Positions 35,250-44,794 of a stretch of 64,000 bases of DNA are shown piece by piece. A program made the position numbers and the translations under genes. The DNA comes from Nibrella viscosa (lineage in GTDB: Bacteria; Bacteroidota; Bacteroidia; Cytophagales; Spirosomataceae). Numbering within the stretch: the first letter of the stretch is position 1; each line of letters starts with the position of its first letter. The stretch covers positions 62,001-126,000 of the forward strand of contig NZ_BAABHB010000014.1 of NCBI RefSeq assembly GCF_039541875.1, given 5' to 3'. The notes beneath the pieces were generated by a model that did not search any database, was not told the DNA's origin, and saw only the letters and a list, made by a program, of their open reading frames with translations.

Positions 35250-36242
35250 ATGCGAAAACTATACAGAATCCTGGGAATCGTTCTGCTGATTGGGGTTGTT
35301 GCGGCTGGTGGTGTGCTGGCTTATTTGCGTTTTGTGCTGCCCGCTGTTGATCGGGCTCCGGATATGAAGGTGGAACTAACGCCTGAACGGGTCGCCCGCG
35401 GGAAATACCTGACCCATCATGTGATGGGTTGTATGGATTGCCATTCGGTAACCGATGACAAAACGTTTCTGCATCCGGTAAAAGGGCCGCTGGGAACGGG
35501 CTATACAGTGAATGATCCGGCTTACCCCAAAAATGCTGCGGTGCCGAATATCACGCCAATCGGCGTTGGAAAGTGGACCGATGGAGAGCTGTTTCGGGCC
35601 ATTACCTCCGGCGTTCGCAAAGATGGCTCGGCCCTGTTTCCGCTTATGCCGTACGAAGCCTTTGGGCAGGCTGACCCCGAGGATATAAAAGCGGTAATTG
35701 CCTATTTGCGTACACTGCCGCCGGCCGGACAAGCCTACGAGAAACCAGACTGGGACTTCCCGATGAACCTGCTTATCAACACCTTTCCTAAACAGGCGAA
35801 GTTTACCAAAAAGCCCGATCAGTCCAATGAACTGGGCTATGGGCGCTATCTGGTCAATATTGCCGGCTGTACGCACTGTCATGTGCAGCGCGACGAAAAA
35901 GGTGCTCCGATAGCGGGCACTGAATTTACGGGTGGTATGCCGTTTAAACAGGCAACGGGTGGGGTAGCGTTTTCGGCCAATATCACTCCCGATCCGGAGA
36001 CGGGTATTGGCAAATGGACCCGCCAGCATTTTATCGAAAAATTTGCCAATGCGACCTTTGAAGCGGAGAAGAAAACGGCTGTCGGCGAAAACCAGTTTAA
36101 TACCAGTATGCCCTGGGCCTTTTATAGCGGAATGACCGACGAAGATTTAGGGGCCATTTACTCGTATCTGATGAGCCTGAGACCTGTAGCGCATAAGATA
36201 GACAAGTTTGTGGTCGACGATCACCCGGTGGCGTTGAAATAA
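35250..36242 (+). CDS. Dihaem cytochrome c, membrane-anchored
   Basis: A 330-aa protein with an N-terminal hydrophobic anchor (LYRILGIVLLIGVVAAGGVLAYL) and two c-type haem sites: CMDCH (about residue 57) and CTHCH (about residue 206). Each is followed by a typical class I cytochrome c domain with GxxGxTVNDP- and ANITPDPETGIGKW-like segments and a Met-containing loop (FPLMPYEAFG, TSMPWAFYSGM) supplying the sixth ligand. This resembles the cytochrome subunits of membrane alcohol, aldehyde or gluconate dehydrogenases, but no dehydrogenase gene is adjacent. Electron partner unknown. A bidirectional terminator follows. Confidence 0.92.
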   Translation: MRKLYRILGIVLLIGVVAAGGVLAYLRFVLPAVDRAPDMKVELTPERVARGKYLTHHVMGCMDCHSVTDDKTFLHPVKGPLGTGYTVNDPAYPKNAAVPNITPIGVGKWTDGELFRAITSGVRKDGSALFPLMPYEAFGQADPEDIKAVIAYLRTLPPAGQAYEKPDWDFPMNLLINTFPKQAKFTKKPDQSNELGYGRYLVNIAGCTHCHVQRDEKGAPIAGTEFTGGMPFKQATGGVAFSANITPDPETGIGKWTRQHFIEKFANATFEAEKKTAVGENQFNTSMPWAFYSGMTDEDLGAIYSYLMSLRPVAHKIDKFVVDDHPVALK

Positions 36243-36244
36243 GC

Positions 36245-36271
36245 AAAAGGTGGGCCGGTGCCCACCTTTTT
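36245..36271. terminator. Bidirectional terminator between the cytochrome and Ig-repeat genes
   Basis: Stem AAAAGGTGGGC / GCCCACCTTTT with a 4-nt loop. A and T tracts on both sides let it act on either strand; it overlaps the stop codon of the minus-strand gene. Confidence 0.8.
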
Positions 36272-38117
36272 AGTTGGTATCTACCGTTACAACGGCTTTC
36301 CCCTGGGCTATACCGCTACCGCAGGAACTACTGAGGGATGTGATTTTGTATTCCGTAGTAGTAACCGGGGCTACTGTCAGGACAAATGGGTTGATAAACG
36401 TTCCGCTGACCTTTGTACCGTCAGACAGGGTGAACGACCAGGGTGGCAGCCCATTTTTAAACTGCACCCGCACCCGCGCCGTCTGACCGGGCCGGATGGC
36501 GGCTTCGCCCATCACCAGCGCCTGCCCGGTATTGGGTGCCAGCACGGTCAGGCTTGTTTCTGTGCCGTTGACGGCCGGGCTGGTGGCGATAACCCGCAGC
36601 CGGATCGTGTTGACGGTATCCCGCAGAAAAGCCGGGTTGATTGTAGCTTTTAATACCCCATCCTTGTATGTGGTGGCCAGGCTGACAAACCGGCCGGTAG
36701 AGTCGCCGGCCTGGACAATCCATTTGTTGCCGGCATAAAAGCGGCCGGTACTCGTAAACGGAACGGTTATCTCGCTGCCGTAGCACAGGGTCCGGTTGCT
36801 CAGATTGCCGGTGGTAATGGTGGAAGGCGGTACGTTGACCTGTACAAAGGCCCGGCCCCTGAACTCGCCCACCCCGCAGGCGCCCCCCGCTGAGGTAATA
36901 CTATAGCCGGTAGGGTTGGCCGGCGTTACTCTGACTTTATGCGGGGTTTTGGTAATTCCGTTCTCGTAGGTGCCGTCGGACAGCAGGACGAACCAGGGGC
37001 CGTTGCCGCTGAAGTCGATGGTCAGGTCGGTACTTTTGCCGTCTTCGATCCGGATGGAGTCTGGCCGCAGGATGGCTGTTGCCTGGGTGGATACGGTTAC
37101 CTGGGCAATGTCGCTGGTAATAGTAGGGTAGGTAGATACAACCCGTATCCGGTAGGTTTTACCGGGCGTAATGCCGTAGGGCAGGCGCGTGGTGAGTGGG
37201 CTGCCGGCTGCCTGGCCGGGCAGGTTTGTCCAGCTTCCGGTATCGCCTTCAATCTGGGCCACAAACTCGTTGCCGGTCGTATAACGTCCGGTAGCGTTGA
37301 ACGCCATCTGGAACGGTGTACCCGTGCAGACCTTATACCCGCCACCGGGGGCTTTCAGCGTCAGGGCCGGGGCCGGGTTTTCGCTGACGTTAACAATCAC
37401 GGTGCCGGTTGCGGTACCGGTTGCACAGGCGTTGCTGACGCGGATAATGTTATACGCTGTGGGTGTGGCCGGAGCCACCATCAGGCGGTAAGGTGACTCC
37501 AGCGTATTAATTACCTGCGTACTATCCGACAGCACAAACGACCAGGGGCCGGCCCCGCTCAGCGCTACCTGAAGGGTAGTCGACTGGCCGGGCATGATGG
37601 TGGTGGCGGTACCGCCATCGGGCATTTCGACGCGGGCCGTGGGTGGTGGCAGAATCCGGATGGGATGCACAGAGCCATAAACGGCGGGGCTCGTCGATAC
37701 AACCCGAATCTGGTAGCGGTGATCGGGCGCTTTGTTGGCGGGGATGGTCACCAGCAGCGGGTTGGCTTTGGCTGGTTCGTTCAGGTTAATAAAATTGTTC
37801 TCGGCATCGACCAGCTGAACCACAAATCCATTATCTGCCCGGAAGTCGCCGTTGGTCGTATACGCTACCGAAATCAACGTACCGGGGCATACGGCCAGTT
37901 TCGACAGACCCACTGTCTGGATGGTGGGTTGTACTCGCTGCCCGGTATCGCCGGGTGTGCCATTATTCGGCAGGGTATCCCGGCGGCTGACAGGTGTATT
38001 GGAGGGATGTGGGTAGTTGGGCGTAGTGAATGGGGCTGCCGGGATACTTCCGGCGGTAAGCACCCAAAGGAGTTCCGCAAACAAAAGAATTGGCAGCAGG
38101 TTGGTAATCTGTCTCAT
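36270..38117 (-). CDS. Exported protein with repeated Ig-like/beta-sandwich units
   Basis: About 615 aa. ATG 38117 gives a plausible signal peptide (MRQITNLLPILLFAELLWVL); the frame is open 21 codons upstream. The mature part consists of five or so alternating units of two kinds: CPGTLISVAYTT-NGDF... (CxGTxxxVxFxxTGxFxxxNxFVxQ...) and PGQSTTLQVALSGAGPWSF-type (GPWSFxLSDxTxxNTxxxPxxxxVxPxxPTxYxI). Each unit keeps paired Cys (ACATGTATG, CGVGEFRG, CGSGIAQG), which may form disulfides outside the cell. No catalytic motif or C-terminal sorting signal was recognised. It is probably a surface or matrix protein; similar repeats occur in many Cytophagales exported proteins. Confidence 0.75.
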   Translation of the reverse strand: MRQITNLLPILLFAELLWVLTAGSIPAAPFTTPNYPHPSNTPVSRRDTLPNNGTPGDTGQRVQPTIQTVGLSKLAVCPGTLISVAYTTNGDFRADNGFVVQLVDAENNFINLNEPAKANPLLVTIPANKAPDHRYQIRVVSTSPAVYGSVHPIRILPPPTARVEMPDGGTATTIMPGQSTTLQVALSGAGPWSFVLSDSTQVINTLESPYRLMVAPATPTAYNIIRVSNACATGTATGTVIVNVSENPAPALTLKAPGGGYKVCTGTPFQMAFNATGRYTTGNEFVAQIEGDTGSWTNLPGQAAGSPLTTRLPYGITPGKTYRIRVVSTYPTITSDIAQVTVSTQATAILRPDSIRIEDGKSTDLTIDFSGNGPWFVLLSDGTYENGITKTPHKVRVTPANPTGYSITSAGGACGVGEFRGRAFVQVNVPPSTITTGNLSNRTLCYGSEITVPFTSTGRFYAGNKWIVQAGDSTGRFVSLATTYKDGVLKATINPAFLRDTVNTIRLRVIATSPAVNGTETSLTVLAPNTGQALVMGEAAIRPGQTARVRVQFKNGLPPWSFTLSDGTKVSGTFINPFVLTVAPVTTTEYKITSLSSSCGSGIAQGKAVVTVDTN

Positions 38118-38196
38118 GTAAACAATCAGGCCACACATATCGTCATGCAACCGCTTCGGCGGTCCAGTAATGAGCGTCACAAAAGTAAGAAACAGG

Positions 38197-39246
38197 ATGA
38201 ACGAAGATTTCTTCTACCTGCGTGTTATTGAAATTATTCCTGAAACCGCCGATGCTAAAAGCTTCCGGCTCCAGCCGGTCGATGGCCCGGTTCCGCCTTA
38301 CCGGGCCGGGCAGTTTCTTACGTTTATCCTCAACCGCGACGGTCACGAGGTACGGCGCTCCTATTCCCTCAGTTCTACCCCCGGTGTTGATCCGTACTGG
38401 CAGGTGACCATCAAACGGGTAATAAACGGCGAAATATCCCGCTACCTGCTCGATCACCTGCGCGTTGGCGATACTCTGCCTGCGCTACCACCGGCTGGCC
38501 GGTTTACCCTGGAGACCGGCCCAAAGCACCGGCGCAACCTCATTTTGCTGGGTGCCGGCAGTGGCATCTCCCCGTTGTTCGGCCTGCTGAAGCAGGTTTT
38601 GCACCAGGAGCCGCAAAGCTCGGTGACGCTGCTGTATAGTAATACCCGGGAGTCGGCTATTATCTTCCGGGAGGCTCTTGCTCAATTGCTGCAGCAATAC
38701 CCGGACCGTTTTCGGCTGTGGCATCTGCTAAGCCAGCCGTCGGACGACTGGACCGGGCTGCGGGGGCGGCTCAATAATACCCGTCTGGAGCAGATGCTGC
38801 CGGACCTGACCAGGGGCAACCGGCAGGATTGTCTGTTCTACGTATGCGGCCCCGGCGATTATATGCGAATGGTGCAGTTTACACTGCTTTTCAGTGGTTT
38901 CCGGCCCGAGCAGCTCCGACGCGAGAACTTCGTTATCGAACCCGTGACCTTATCGCCACCCCCTGAGTTGAGCCACGACCATCGGGTGCTGCTGCGTTAC
39001 CGGGGGCAGGCCTACGATATAGATGTGCCGGCCTACAAAAACATACTACAGGCTGCCCTTGACCACGGCATTGCGCTGCCGTATAGCTGCCGGGGTGGGC
39101 GATGCTCGTCCTGCGCGGCCCGGTGCCTAGGGGGGCGGGTATACATGACCATCAACGACGTGCTGACGGCGCACGATCTGGCCGAAGGCTGGGTGCTCAC
39201 CTGCACCGGTTACCCGGAAAGTGAAGGCGTGGTGATTGAGGTATGA
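38197..39246 (+). CDS. Ferredoxin:NADP reductase-like flavoprotein with C-terminal 2Fe-2S domain (PaaE-like)
   Basis: A 349-aa cytosolic oxidoreductase. The FAD domain has YRAGQFLTFIL and the RxYS motif RRSYSLSSTP; the NAD(P) domain has ILLGAGSGISPLFGLLK and LFYVCGPGDYMRM. The C-terminal plant-type ferredoxin domain binds [2Fe-2S] through CRGGRCSSCAARC and a distal Cys in GWVLTCTGYP. This order (FNR then ferredoxin) is that of PaaE/HmpX-type reductases, which feed electrons to diiron or other oxygenases. No oxygenase gene is adjacent. The frame opens at 38170, but ATG 38197 fits family start. The end overlaps the convergent kinase gene by 37 bp. Confidence 0.9.
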   Translation: MNEDFFYLRVIEIIPETADAKSFRLQPVDGPVPPYRAGQFLTFILNRDGHEVRRSYSLSSTPGVDPYWQVTIKRVINGEISRYLLDHLRVGDTLPALPPAGRFTLETGPKHRRNLILLGAGSGISPLFGLLKQVLHQEPQSSVTLLYSNTRESAIIFREALAQLLQQYPDRFRLWHLLSQPSDDWTGLRGRLNNTRLEQMLPDLTRGNRQDCLFYVCGPGDYMRMVQFTLLFSGFRPEQLRRENFVIEPVTLSPPPELSHDHRVLLRYRGQAYDIDVPAYKNILQAALDHGIALPYSCRGGRCSSCAARCLGGRVYMTINDVLTAHDLAEGWVLTCTGYPESEGVVIEV

Positions 39247-42200
39247 GTAGGCTGGTCATCCTGCGGATTCCAGGGAAGGTCGATCGTTACGCGGGTACCG
39301 GTGTCGGGCTCCCGCCGTTCGTGGCCCGGCCTTTCGTGGCCCGGCCGTTCGTGGCCCGGCCTTTCGTGGCCCGGCCCCATTGCTGGGCTGGTGTCAGTTG
39401 TATTATGCCAGGTGATGCGGCCACCGATAATGGCGACCCGGCTTTCGATATTGCCAATACCGAGTCCCTGGCGGGTGTGCTGGTAATCGAAGCCGACGCC
39501 ATTGTCCCGGTACTCCAGCACCAGCCGGTTGTCGGTGGCCGAAAACCTAATGTCTATACGGGTCGCGTTGGCGTGTTTCAGGGTATTGCTGATCAGTTCC
39601 TGAGTTATGCGGTACAGCATGCGTTCAACCTCGGCCGGCATTCGGTCGGGGGCTTCGTTCAGGGTCAGGTGTGCCCGGATCTCTTCGGTGGCGTTGATCC
39701 GGTTCAGGAGTTCTTCCATAGCCGCTACATAGCCGTACTGTTCAAGTGTTCGGGGGTTTAACTTCCGGAGCAGATTTCGTACATCGCTGATGGTATCATT
39801 GATAAGCCCGACCATATTTTCCCGGATGGTGCGGGTATCGGTATTGTCGGTAAGGTATTGACTCATCTGCGAGATATACAGCTTCAGGGTAGCCAGCCGG
39901 GTGCCAATTTCGTCGTGCAGGTCACGGGCAATATCTTTTTTCACCTGCTCCTGAATGCTGTAGGCAAGTCGGATGCGCTCGGCCTGCTGCTCCCGAATAG
40001 TATTTTCCCGCCGGCGAATCCAGACGTAAGCCAGCACGCCAAGCAGAATGGCCATCAGCAGCAGAAAAGGCGGGGTGCGCCACCAGGGGCTGTGGATGGT
40101 AATGACCAGTGTCTGTAATTGATCACTCCACAGGTTGTCTTTGTTGGCGGCCTTTACTTTAAAGGTGTACCTATCGGGCGGCAGGTTGGCGTAGCGTACG
40201 TAGTTTTTCTCGCCGGCGGCCACCCAGTATTTATCGTATCCCTCGAGCTGGTACTGGTACTGATTCCGGCCGTTACTGATGTAGTCGATAGCGGCAAATT
40301 CCAGCGACAGCGTGTTGTCGGAGTAGGGTAGCTCAATGGCTGAGGTTTCGCCTACGTAGGTGTCGGTCCGGAACGGCTCTTCGTTAATTTTCAGATCGTA
40401 GATATGAACCGATGGTTTGAACGTACTGCTCTGGTACCGTTCCGGCCGGAAGCGGTTGAACCCGTTGACGCCCCCGAAAAAAAGCTCCCCGTCCTTCGTT
40501 CGCAGATAGGCGTTCCCGTTGAACTCATACCCCTGGAGGCCATCAGACAGGTCGAAATTTTTAAAACGCTCTCTCGCCGGATCGAACCGGGCAAGCCCCC
40601 GGTTCGTACTTAGCCACAGATTCTGGTCCGTGTCGGGCAGCACACAGTACACAAATGAATTGGCCAGGCCATCCCGGTCGGTATACAGTTTAAGTTGCTT
40701 TGGCTGGGTTGGTTTCTGGTTCCAGGGCATTGTAGCCAGCCCCCGATCAGTAGCCAGCCAGAGTGCCTGCCGGGCAGTATCGTTGTACATATGCAAAACT
40801 GTATAGCCTTCCAGTTCCCGGAGAAGTACCGGCCAGGGGGTTGTGGGAGGAGATCCCGGTGGCGGAAGCTGAAAACAGAACACCCCATGTAACTGAGTGC
40901 CCACCCAAAGCCGGCGTGTCTTCGGAAGAAACATCAGGCTAAAGATGTTGCGTTCGTGCAGGGCCGGCAGCACCTGCCACGACCGGGTTGGTATGTCTAA
41001 CTGGTATAAGCCGTCTTCGGTCGCCGTAATCAGCGTATTGGCGTCGGTGCTGACCATGTTCCGGACATAATTGATTGCCACCAGGCTTTTGTTTTCGTTG
41101 GGGAAATCATACGGCTCAAACGTCTGACGGGCCGGGTTAAACAGCAGTACCCCATAGGTAGTGCCCACCCAGAGACGGCCCTGCGGGTCGCGATACAAGT
41201 GCTTTACCGGCCGGTCTTTGGGCAGAAAACCTGGGCCGGCACCGTGCAGATACCGCCTGATTATCCGGTTGCTTCGGCGGTCCAGCACATTGATGCCCAG
41301 CTCAGTGCCAATCCAGACAAGATCACCGGGAATTTCTTCGACCATGCCGCGGACCGTATAGCCGTCCAGTTGCTGATTATAGGCCAGGTCGCCGGTATAC
41401 GCTTTTTTAACCATACCGCCGAGCAGAAACGGTTCATGCACAATTTTGGCGATGCCGTTGGGGTCAACGTTGGCCCAGACTATGTCACGGTCATCAACAT
41501 ATACTTTCTTGATGATGAAGTCGGTCAGCCGTTTGTCGCCATCGGTAAAATCGTTGATCTGACTGAATTGACGGGTGTTTTTGTTGAAATACAGCACCCC
41601 ACTGTGCTGCGTGCCGAGCCAGAGCAGCCCCTGTTTGTCTTCATCGATGCTGTATACCGGTTCTGATGGCTGGTTCGGCCTGGGAACAAAGACCTGAAAG
41701 CGGAGATGCCGGTAATCCAGGCGGACCAGGCCAATGTTGGTGCCGAGCCAGGCTATATCGTTGGTATCGATATGAAAGGCAAATACCGCCTGCGCCTTAC
41801 CAACCTGATTGTCGGGTTGGTCGCTGAAATAGTGGTAGATTTTTCTCTCCCGGAGATTGTAACGAATCAGGCCTTTTGGAGCGTGAAGCCAGATGTCGCC
41901 GGCGGGTGTCCGCAGCGTTGAACTCTGCAGGTCATATTCTTTCGGCGGTTTCAGCGATGGCTCAAGCCGGGTCTTGGTTTCGGTTCGCAGATCGAACGAC
42001 ACGAGCCCTTCCTGATCGCTGAGGTACAGCAGTTCCCGCTGGTCAACGTAGAAGGGCAGCGTGCGGTTGGGTACCGGTTTACCATCGTCCTGCAGATAGT
42101 GAAAACTGCTGAAATTATCACTTCGGCGATTATAGCGGTTCAGACCCTCATTGGTACCGATCCAGAGGTTCCCGGCCGGATCTTCAACAATACCGAAGAT

Positions 42201-42464
42201 ATTATTACCCCAGATGGTCTCTTCTACGTTTCGGTTGGGCCGGTAGGTCCGGAAGCGATGCCCGTCGTAGCGATTCAGCCCGTCCTGGGTGCCAAACCAC
42301 AGAAAACCACGGCTGTCGTTCAGCATATAATACACCGATCCCTGGGTCAGCCCGTCATCCACCCCGATATGGTCGACCCGAAACGGCTGTGCCTGTATCC
42401 GCCCGCTCCATAGGTACAGCATTACTACACTAACAAGCAGCCGGTAAGGGATATGGGGCATCAT
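39210..42464 (-). CDS. Two-component sensor histidine kinase with propeller sensor (HisKA_3 type)
   Basis: A 1084-aa membrane sensor. After a signal sequence, two seven-bladed propellers are formed by regulator-propeller repeats (GVDDGLTQGSVYYMLNDSRG, FLWFGTQDGLNRYDG and many later copies). A Y_Y_Y domain follows (YQYQLEGYDKYWVAAGE), then a transmembrane helix (LLLMAILLGVLAYVWI). The cytosolic part is a HisKA_3 kinase with the phospho-His in ARDLHDEIGTRLATLK (about 835) and an ATPase domain (DNGVGFDY, GLGIGNIESRV). No receiver or AraC domain, so a separate NarL-type partner is expected; none is adjacent. Four PGHER repeats interrupt the ATPase domain just before its last strand (GTRVTIDLPW). 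Confidence 0.93.
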   Translation of the reverse strand: MMPHIPYRLLVSVVMLYLWSGRIQAQPFRVDHIGVDDGLTQGSVYYMLNDSRGFLWFGTQDGLNRYDGHRFRTYRPNRNVEETIWGNNIFGIVEDPAGNLWIGTNEGLNRYNRRSDNFSSFHYLQDDGKPVPNRTLPFYVDQRELLYLSDQEGLVSFDLRTETKTRLEPSLKPPKEYDLQSSTLRTPAGDIWLHAPKGLIRYNLRERKIYHYFSDQPDNQVGKAQAVFAFHIDTNDIAWLGTNIGLVRLDYRHLRFQVFVPRPNQPSEPVYSIDEDKQGLLWLGTQHSGVLYFNKNTRQFSQINDFTDGDKRLTDFIIKKVYVDDRDIVWANVDPNGIAKIVHEPFLLGGMVKKAYTGDLAYNQQLDGYTVRGMVEEIPGDLVWIGTELGINVLDRRSNRIIRRYLHGAGPGFLPKDRPVKHLYRDPQGRLWVGTTYGVLLFNPARQTFEPYDFPNENKSLVAINYVRNMVSTDANTLITATEDGLYQLDIPTRSWQVLPALHERNIFSLMFLPKTRRLWVGTQLHGVFCFQLPPPGSPPTTPWPVLLRELEGYTVLHMYNDTARQALWLATDRGLATMPWNQKPTQPKQLKLYTDRDGLANSFVYCVLPDTDQNLWLSTNRGLARFDPARERFKNFDLSDGLQGYEFNGNAYLRTKDGELFFGGVNGFNRFRPERYQSSTFKPSVHIYDLKINEEPFRTDTYVGETSAIELPYSDNTLSLEFAAIDYISNGRNQYQYQLEGYDKYWVAAGEKNYVRYANLPPDRYTFKVKAANKDNLWSDQLQTLVITIHSPWWRTPPFLLLMAILLGVLAYVWIRRRENTIREQQAERIRLAYSIQEQVKKDIARDLHDEIGTRLATLKLYISQMSQYLTDNTDTRTIRENMVGLINDTISDVRNLLRKLNPRTLEQYGYVAAMEELLNRINATEEIRAHLTLNEAPDRMPAEVERMLYRITQELISNTLKHANATRIDIRFSATDNRLVLEYRDNGVGFDYQHTRQGLGIGNIESRVAIIGGRITWHNTTDTSPAMGPGHERPGHERPGHERPGHERREPDTGTRVTIDLPWNPQDDQPTHTSITTPSLSG
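39315..39374. repeat. 15-bp tandem repeat (four units) inside the sensor kinase gene
   Basis: Units of 15 bp alternating CCGTTCGTGGCCCGG and CCTTTCGTGGCCCGG, so the higher-order period is 30 bp and it is present twice. In the minus-strand kinase gene it encodes four PGHER pentapeptides at about residues 1031-1050, inside the ATP-binding domain. Such repeats are prone to copy-number change. Confidence 0.95.
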
Positions 42465-42610
42465 CAGAATGCAGGCGATACGCTTCAGAAATGGAATTAT
42501 ACAAAATGTTTGCGCTTCTTAGCAGCCTTTGAGGAATTTTAATTTAAAAATTTCCTTATACCTCTATAGACTGGTAATTTCGGAGGTTACAAGGCTCTGA
42601 AACCTAACCT

Positions 42611-44731
42611 ATGCATTTACAAAACGTCATCTCTGCTGCCTTACTAATGAGTGCTTCCGTTACATGCGCCCAACCCAATGGGCCGCTTTCTTATCCGCAA
42701 ACCCGCAAAACCGACCAGGTCGATGAGTACCACGGCACCAAAGTGGCCGATCCGTACCGCTGGCTCGAAGACGATCGCTCTGCTGAAACCACCAGGTGGG
42801 TAAACGCTCAGAATCAGGTCACCTCCGGCTATCTGGAGCAGATTCCGTACCGGAAGCAGTTGCAGAACCGGCTGGAAGAGGTGTTTAACTACCCCAAATA
42901 TTCGGCCCCGTCCCGTAAAGGCGACTGGTTTTATTTCTCCAAAAACGATGGCTTGCAGAACCAGTCGGTGCTGTACCGGCAAAAGGGGCTGGAGGGTACC
43001 CCCGAAGTGGTGATCGATCCTAATAAGCTATCGGCCGACGGTACGACCCGCCTGATGTCGTTTAACTTGTCGAAGAATGGCCGGTATGCAGCCTACGCAC
43101 TGTCGAAAGCCGGCTCCGATTGGCAGGAAATCTATGTCATGGATATGCAAACCCTGAAACCTATCACTGATAAACTGGAGTGGGTGAAGTTTACGGGAGC
43201 GGCCTGGCAGGGTAACGGATTTTACTACAGTCGGTACGAGAAACCGCTGGGTAGTGAATTGGCGGCTAAGAATGAATACCAAAAAGTATATTATCACCGA
43301 ATTGGTACCCCGCAGGAGCAGGATAAGCTGTTTTATGAAGACAAGGCACATCCGTTGCGGTACTTTTTTCCACAGACAACTGAAGATGAGCGTTTTTTAA
43401 TTCTGAACATCTCGGAAGGTACTGACGGTGCCGAAATCTGGTACCAGGACGCCCAGGCCGGTAATTCTTCTGTTAAAAAGCTGTTTGACGGATTTGCTTA
43501 CAATTATTCCGTAGTGGATAATATTGGCGACCGGCTCTTGGTATACCACAACAATGGGGCACCTAATTATAAAGTTTCGCTGGTGGAGCCCAGTACGGGT
43601 ACTATGCGTGATTTGGTACCTGAGAAGCCGGAAAAACTGGAGAGCCTCAGCACCGCCGGAGGTAAATTGTTTGTCGAGTACCAAAAAGATGTAACATCCC
43701 GGGTTTATGTATACGACCTCAGCGGTCGTCTCGAAAACGAAGTAGTATTACCGGGCATTGGCTCAGCGGCCGGCTTTGGCGGTGAAAAAGACGATACGTT
43801 TGTGTTCTACACCTTTACCTCGTTCACGTTCCCGCCGACAATCTACCGCTATGATATAGCCACCCGGAAAACTACGGTCTTTCGTGAGCCGGTGGTCAAT
43901 TTCACACCAACCGATTATGAAACCAAACAGTTGTTTTTCACCAGCAAGAATGGTACCCGGGTACCTATGTTTGTGACGTTTCGGAAGGGAATTCGGCTCG
44001 ACGGCAGCAATCCCACACTGCTGTACGGTTACGGCGGTTTCAATGTCAGTTTGCCGCCTGCGTTCAGCGCGCTGCTGATTCCTTTTCTGGAGCAGGGGGG
44101 GCTATATGCGCAGGTTAACCTGAGAGGGGGTGGGGAATACGGAGAAGACTGGCACAAGCAGGGAATGAAGCTGAAAAAGCAGAATGTATTTGATGATTGT
44201 ATTGCCGCAGCCGAATACCTGATTGCACAGAAATATACGTCTCCGCAGAAACTAGCCCTGCGGGGTGGTTCAAACGGTGGGTTGCTGGTAGGTGCGGTTA
44301 TAAATCAGCGTCCCGACCTGTTTAAAGTAGCCATTCCGCAGGTGGGCGTAATGGATATGTTGCGCTTCCATAAATTTACCGTCGGCTGGGGTTGGGTGTC
44401 GGATTACGGCAGCAGCGACAATGCCGAGGAGTTCAAAGCCCTGTACGCCTACTCGCCGATTCACAACATCCGGGAAGGCATTAACTACCCGGCTACGCTA
44501 ATTACCACCGCCGACCACGACGACCGGGTGGTGCCGGCGCACTCCTTTAAGTACGCGGCTACGCTACAGGAAAAATACAAAGGACCCAACCCGGTGCTGA
44601 TCCGGATCGATACCAACTCAGGCCACGGCGCCAGCAACACCAAAAAGAATATCGAACAGGTGGCCGATATCTACTCGTTCATTCTGTGGAATATGGGGGT
44701 GAAGAGCCTTTCGGAAGAGGCAAGTAAGTGA
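42611..44731 (+). CDS. Prolyl oligopeptidase (S9A), exported
   Basis: A 706-aa serine peptidase with a short signal (QNVISAALLMSASVTCAQ). An N-terminal segment (YPQTRKTDQVDEYHGTKVADPYRWLEDDRS) is characteristic of prolyl oligopeptidase, followed by the seven-bladed propeller. The catalytic domain has YGGFNVSLPPAFS, LRGGGEYGEDWHKQG, nucleophile Ser in RGGSNGGLLVG (about 556), Asp in TADHDDRVVPAHS and His in SGHGAS, all intact. It cleaves short proline-containing peptides. It is probably periplasmic here. Monocistronic, with a very strong terminator downstream. Confidence 0.96.
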   Translation: MHLQNVISAALLMSASVTCAQPNGPLSYPQTRKTDQVDEYHGTKVADPYRWLEDDRSAETTRWVNAQNQVTSGYLEQIPYRKQLQNRLEEVFNYPKYSAPSRKGDWFYFSKNDGLQNQSVLYRQKGLEGTPEVVIDPNKLSADGTTRLMSFNLSKNGRYAAYALSKAGSDWQEIYVMDMQTLKPITDKLEWVKFTGAAWQGNGFYYSRYEKPLGSELAAKNEYQKVYYHRIGTPQEQDKLFYEDKAHPLRYFFPQTTEDERFLILNISEGTDGAEIWYQDAQAGNSSVKKLFDGFAYNYSVVDNIGDRLLVYHNNGAPNYKVSLVEPSTGTMRDLVPEKPEKLESLSTAGGKLFVEYQKDVTSRVYVYDLSGRLENEVVLPGIGSAAGFGGEKDDTFVFYTFTSFTFPPTIYRYDIATRKTTVFREPVVNFTPTDYETKQLFFTSKNGTRVPMFVTFRKGIRLDGSNPTLLYGYGGFNVSLPPAFSALLIPFLEQGGLYAQVNLRGGGEYGEDWHKQGMKLKKQNVFDDCIAAAEYLIAQKYTSPQKLALRGGSNGGLLVGAVINQRPDLFKVAIPQVGVMDMLRFHKFTVGWGWVSDYGSSDNAEEFKALYAYSPIHNIREGINYPATLITTADHDDRVVPAHSFKYAATLQEKYKGPNPVLIRIDTNSGHGASNTKKNIEQVADIYSFILWNMGVKSLSEEASK

Positions 44732-44737
44732 GGTATA

Positions 44738-44783
44738 AACAGCAGGGGCTGACCGGCGTGCCGGTCAGCCCCTGCTGTTTTGT
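44738..44783. terminator. Strong terminator after prolyl oligopeptidase gene
   Basis: Perfect 19-bp stem (44738-44756 and 44761-44779) with loop CGTG, followed by a T-rich stretch. It lies between convergent genes and may serve both. Confidence 0.85.
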
Positions 44784-44794
44784 GCGTTGTTTTA

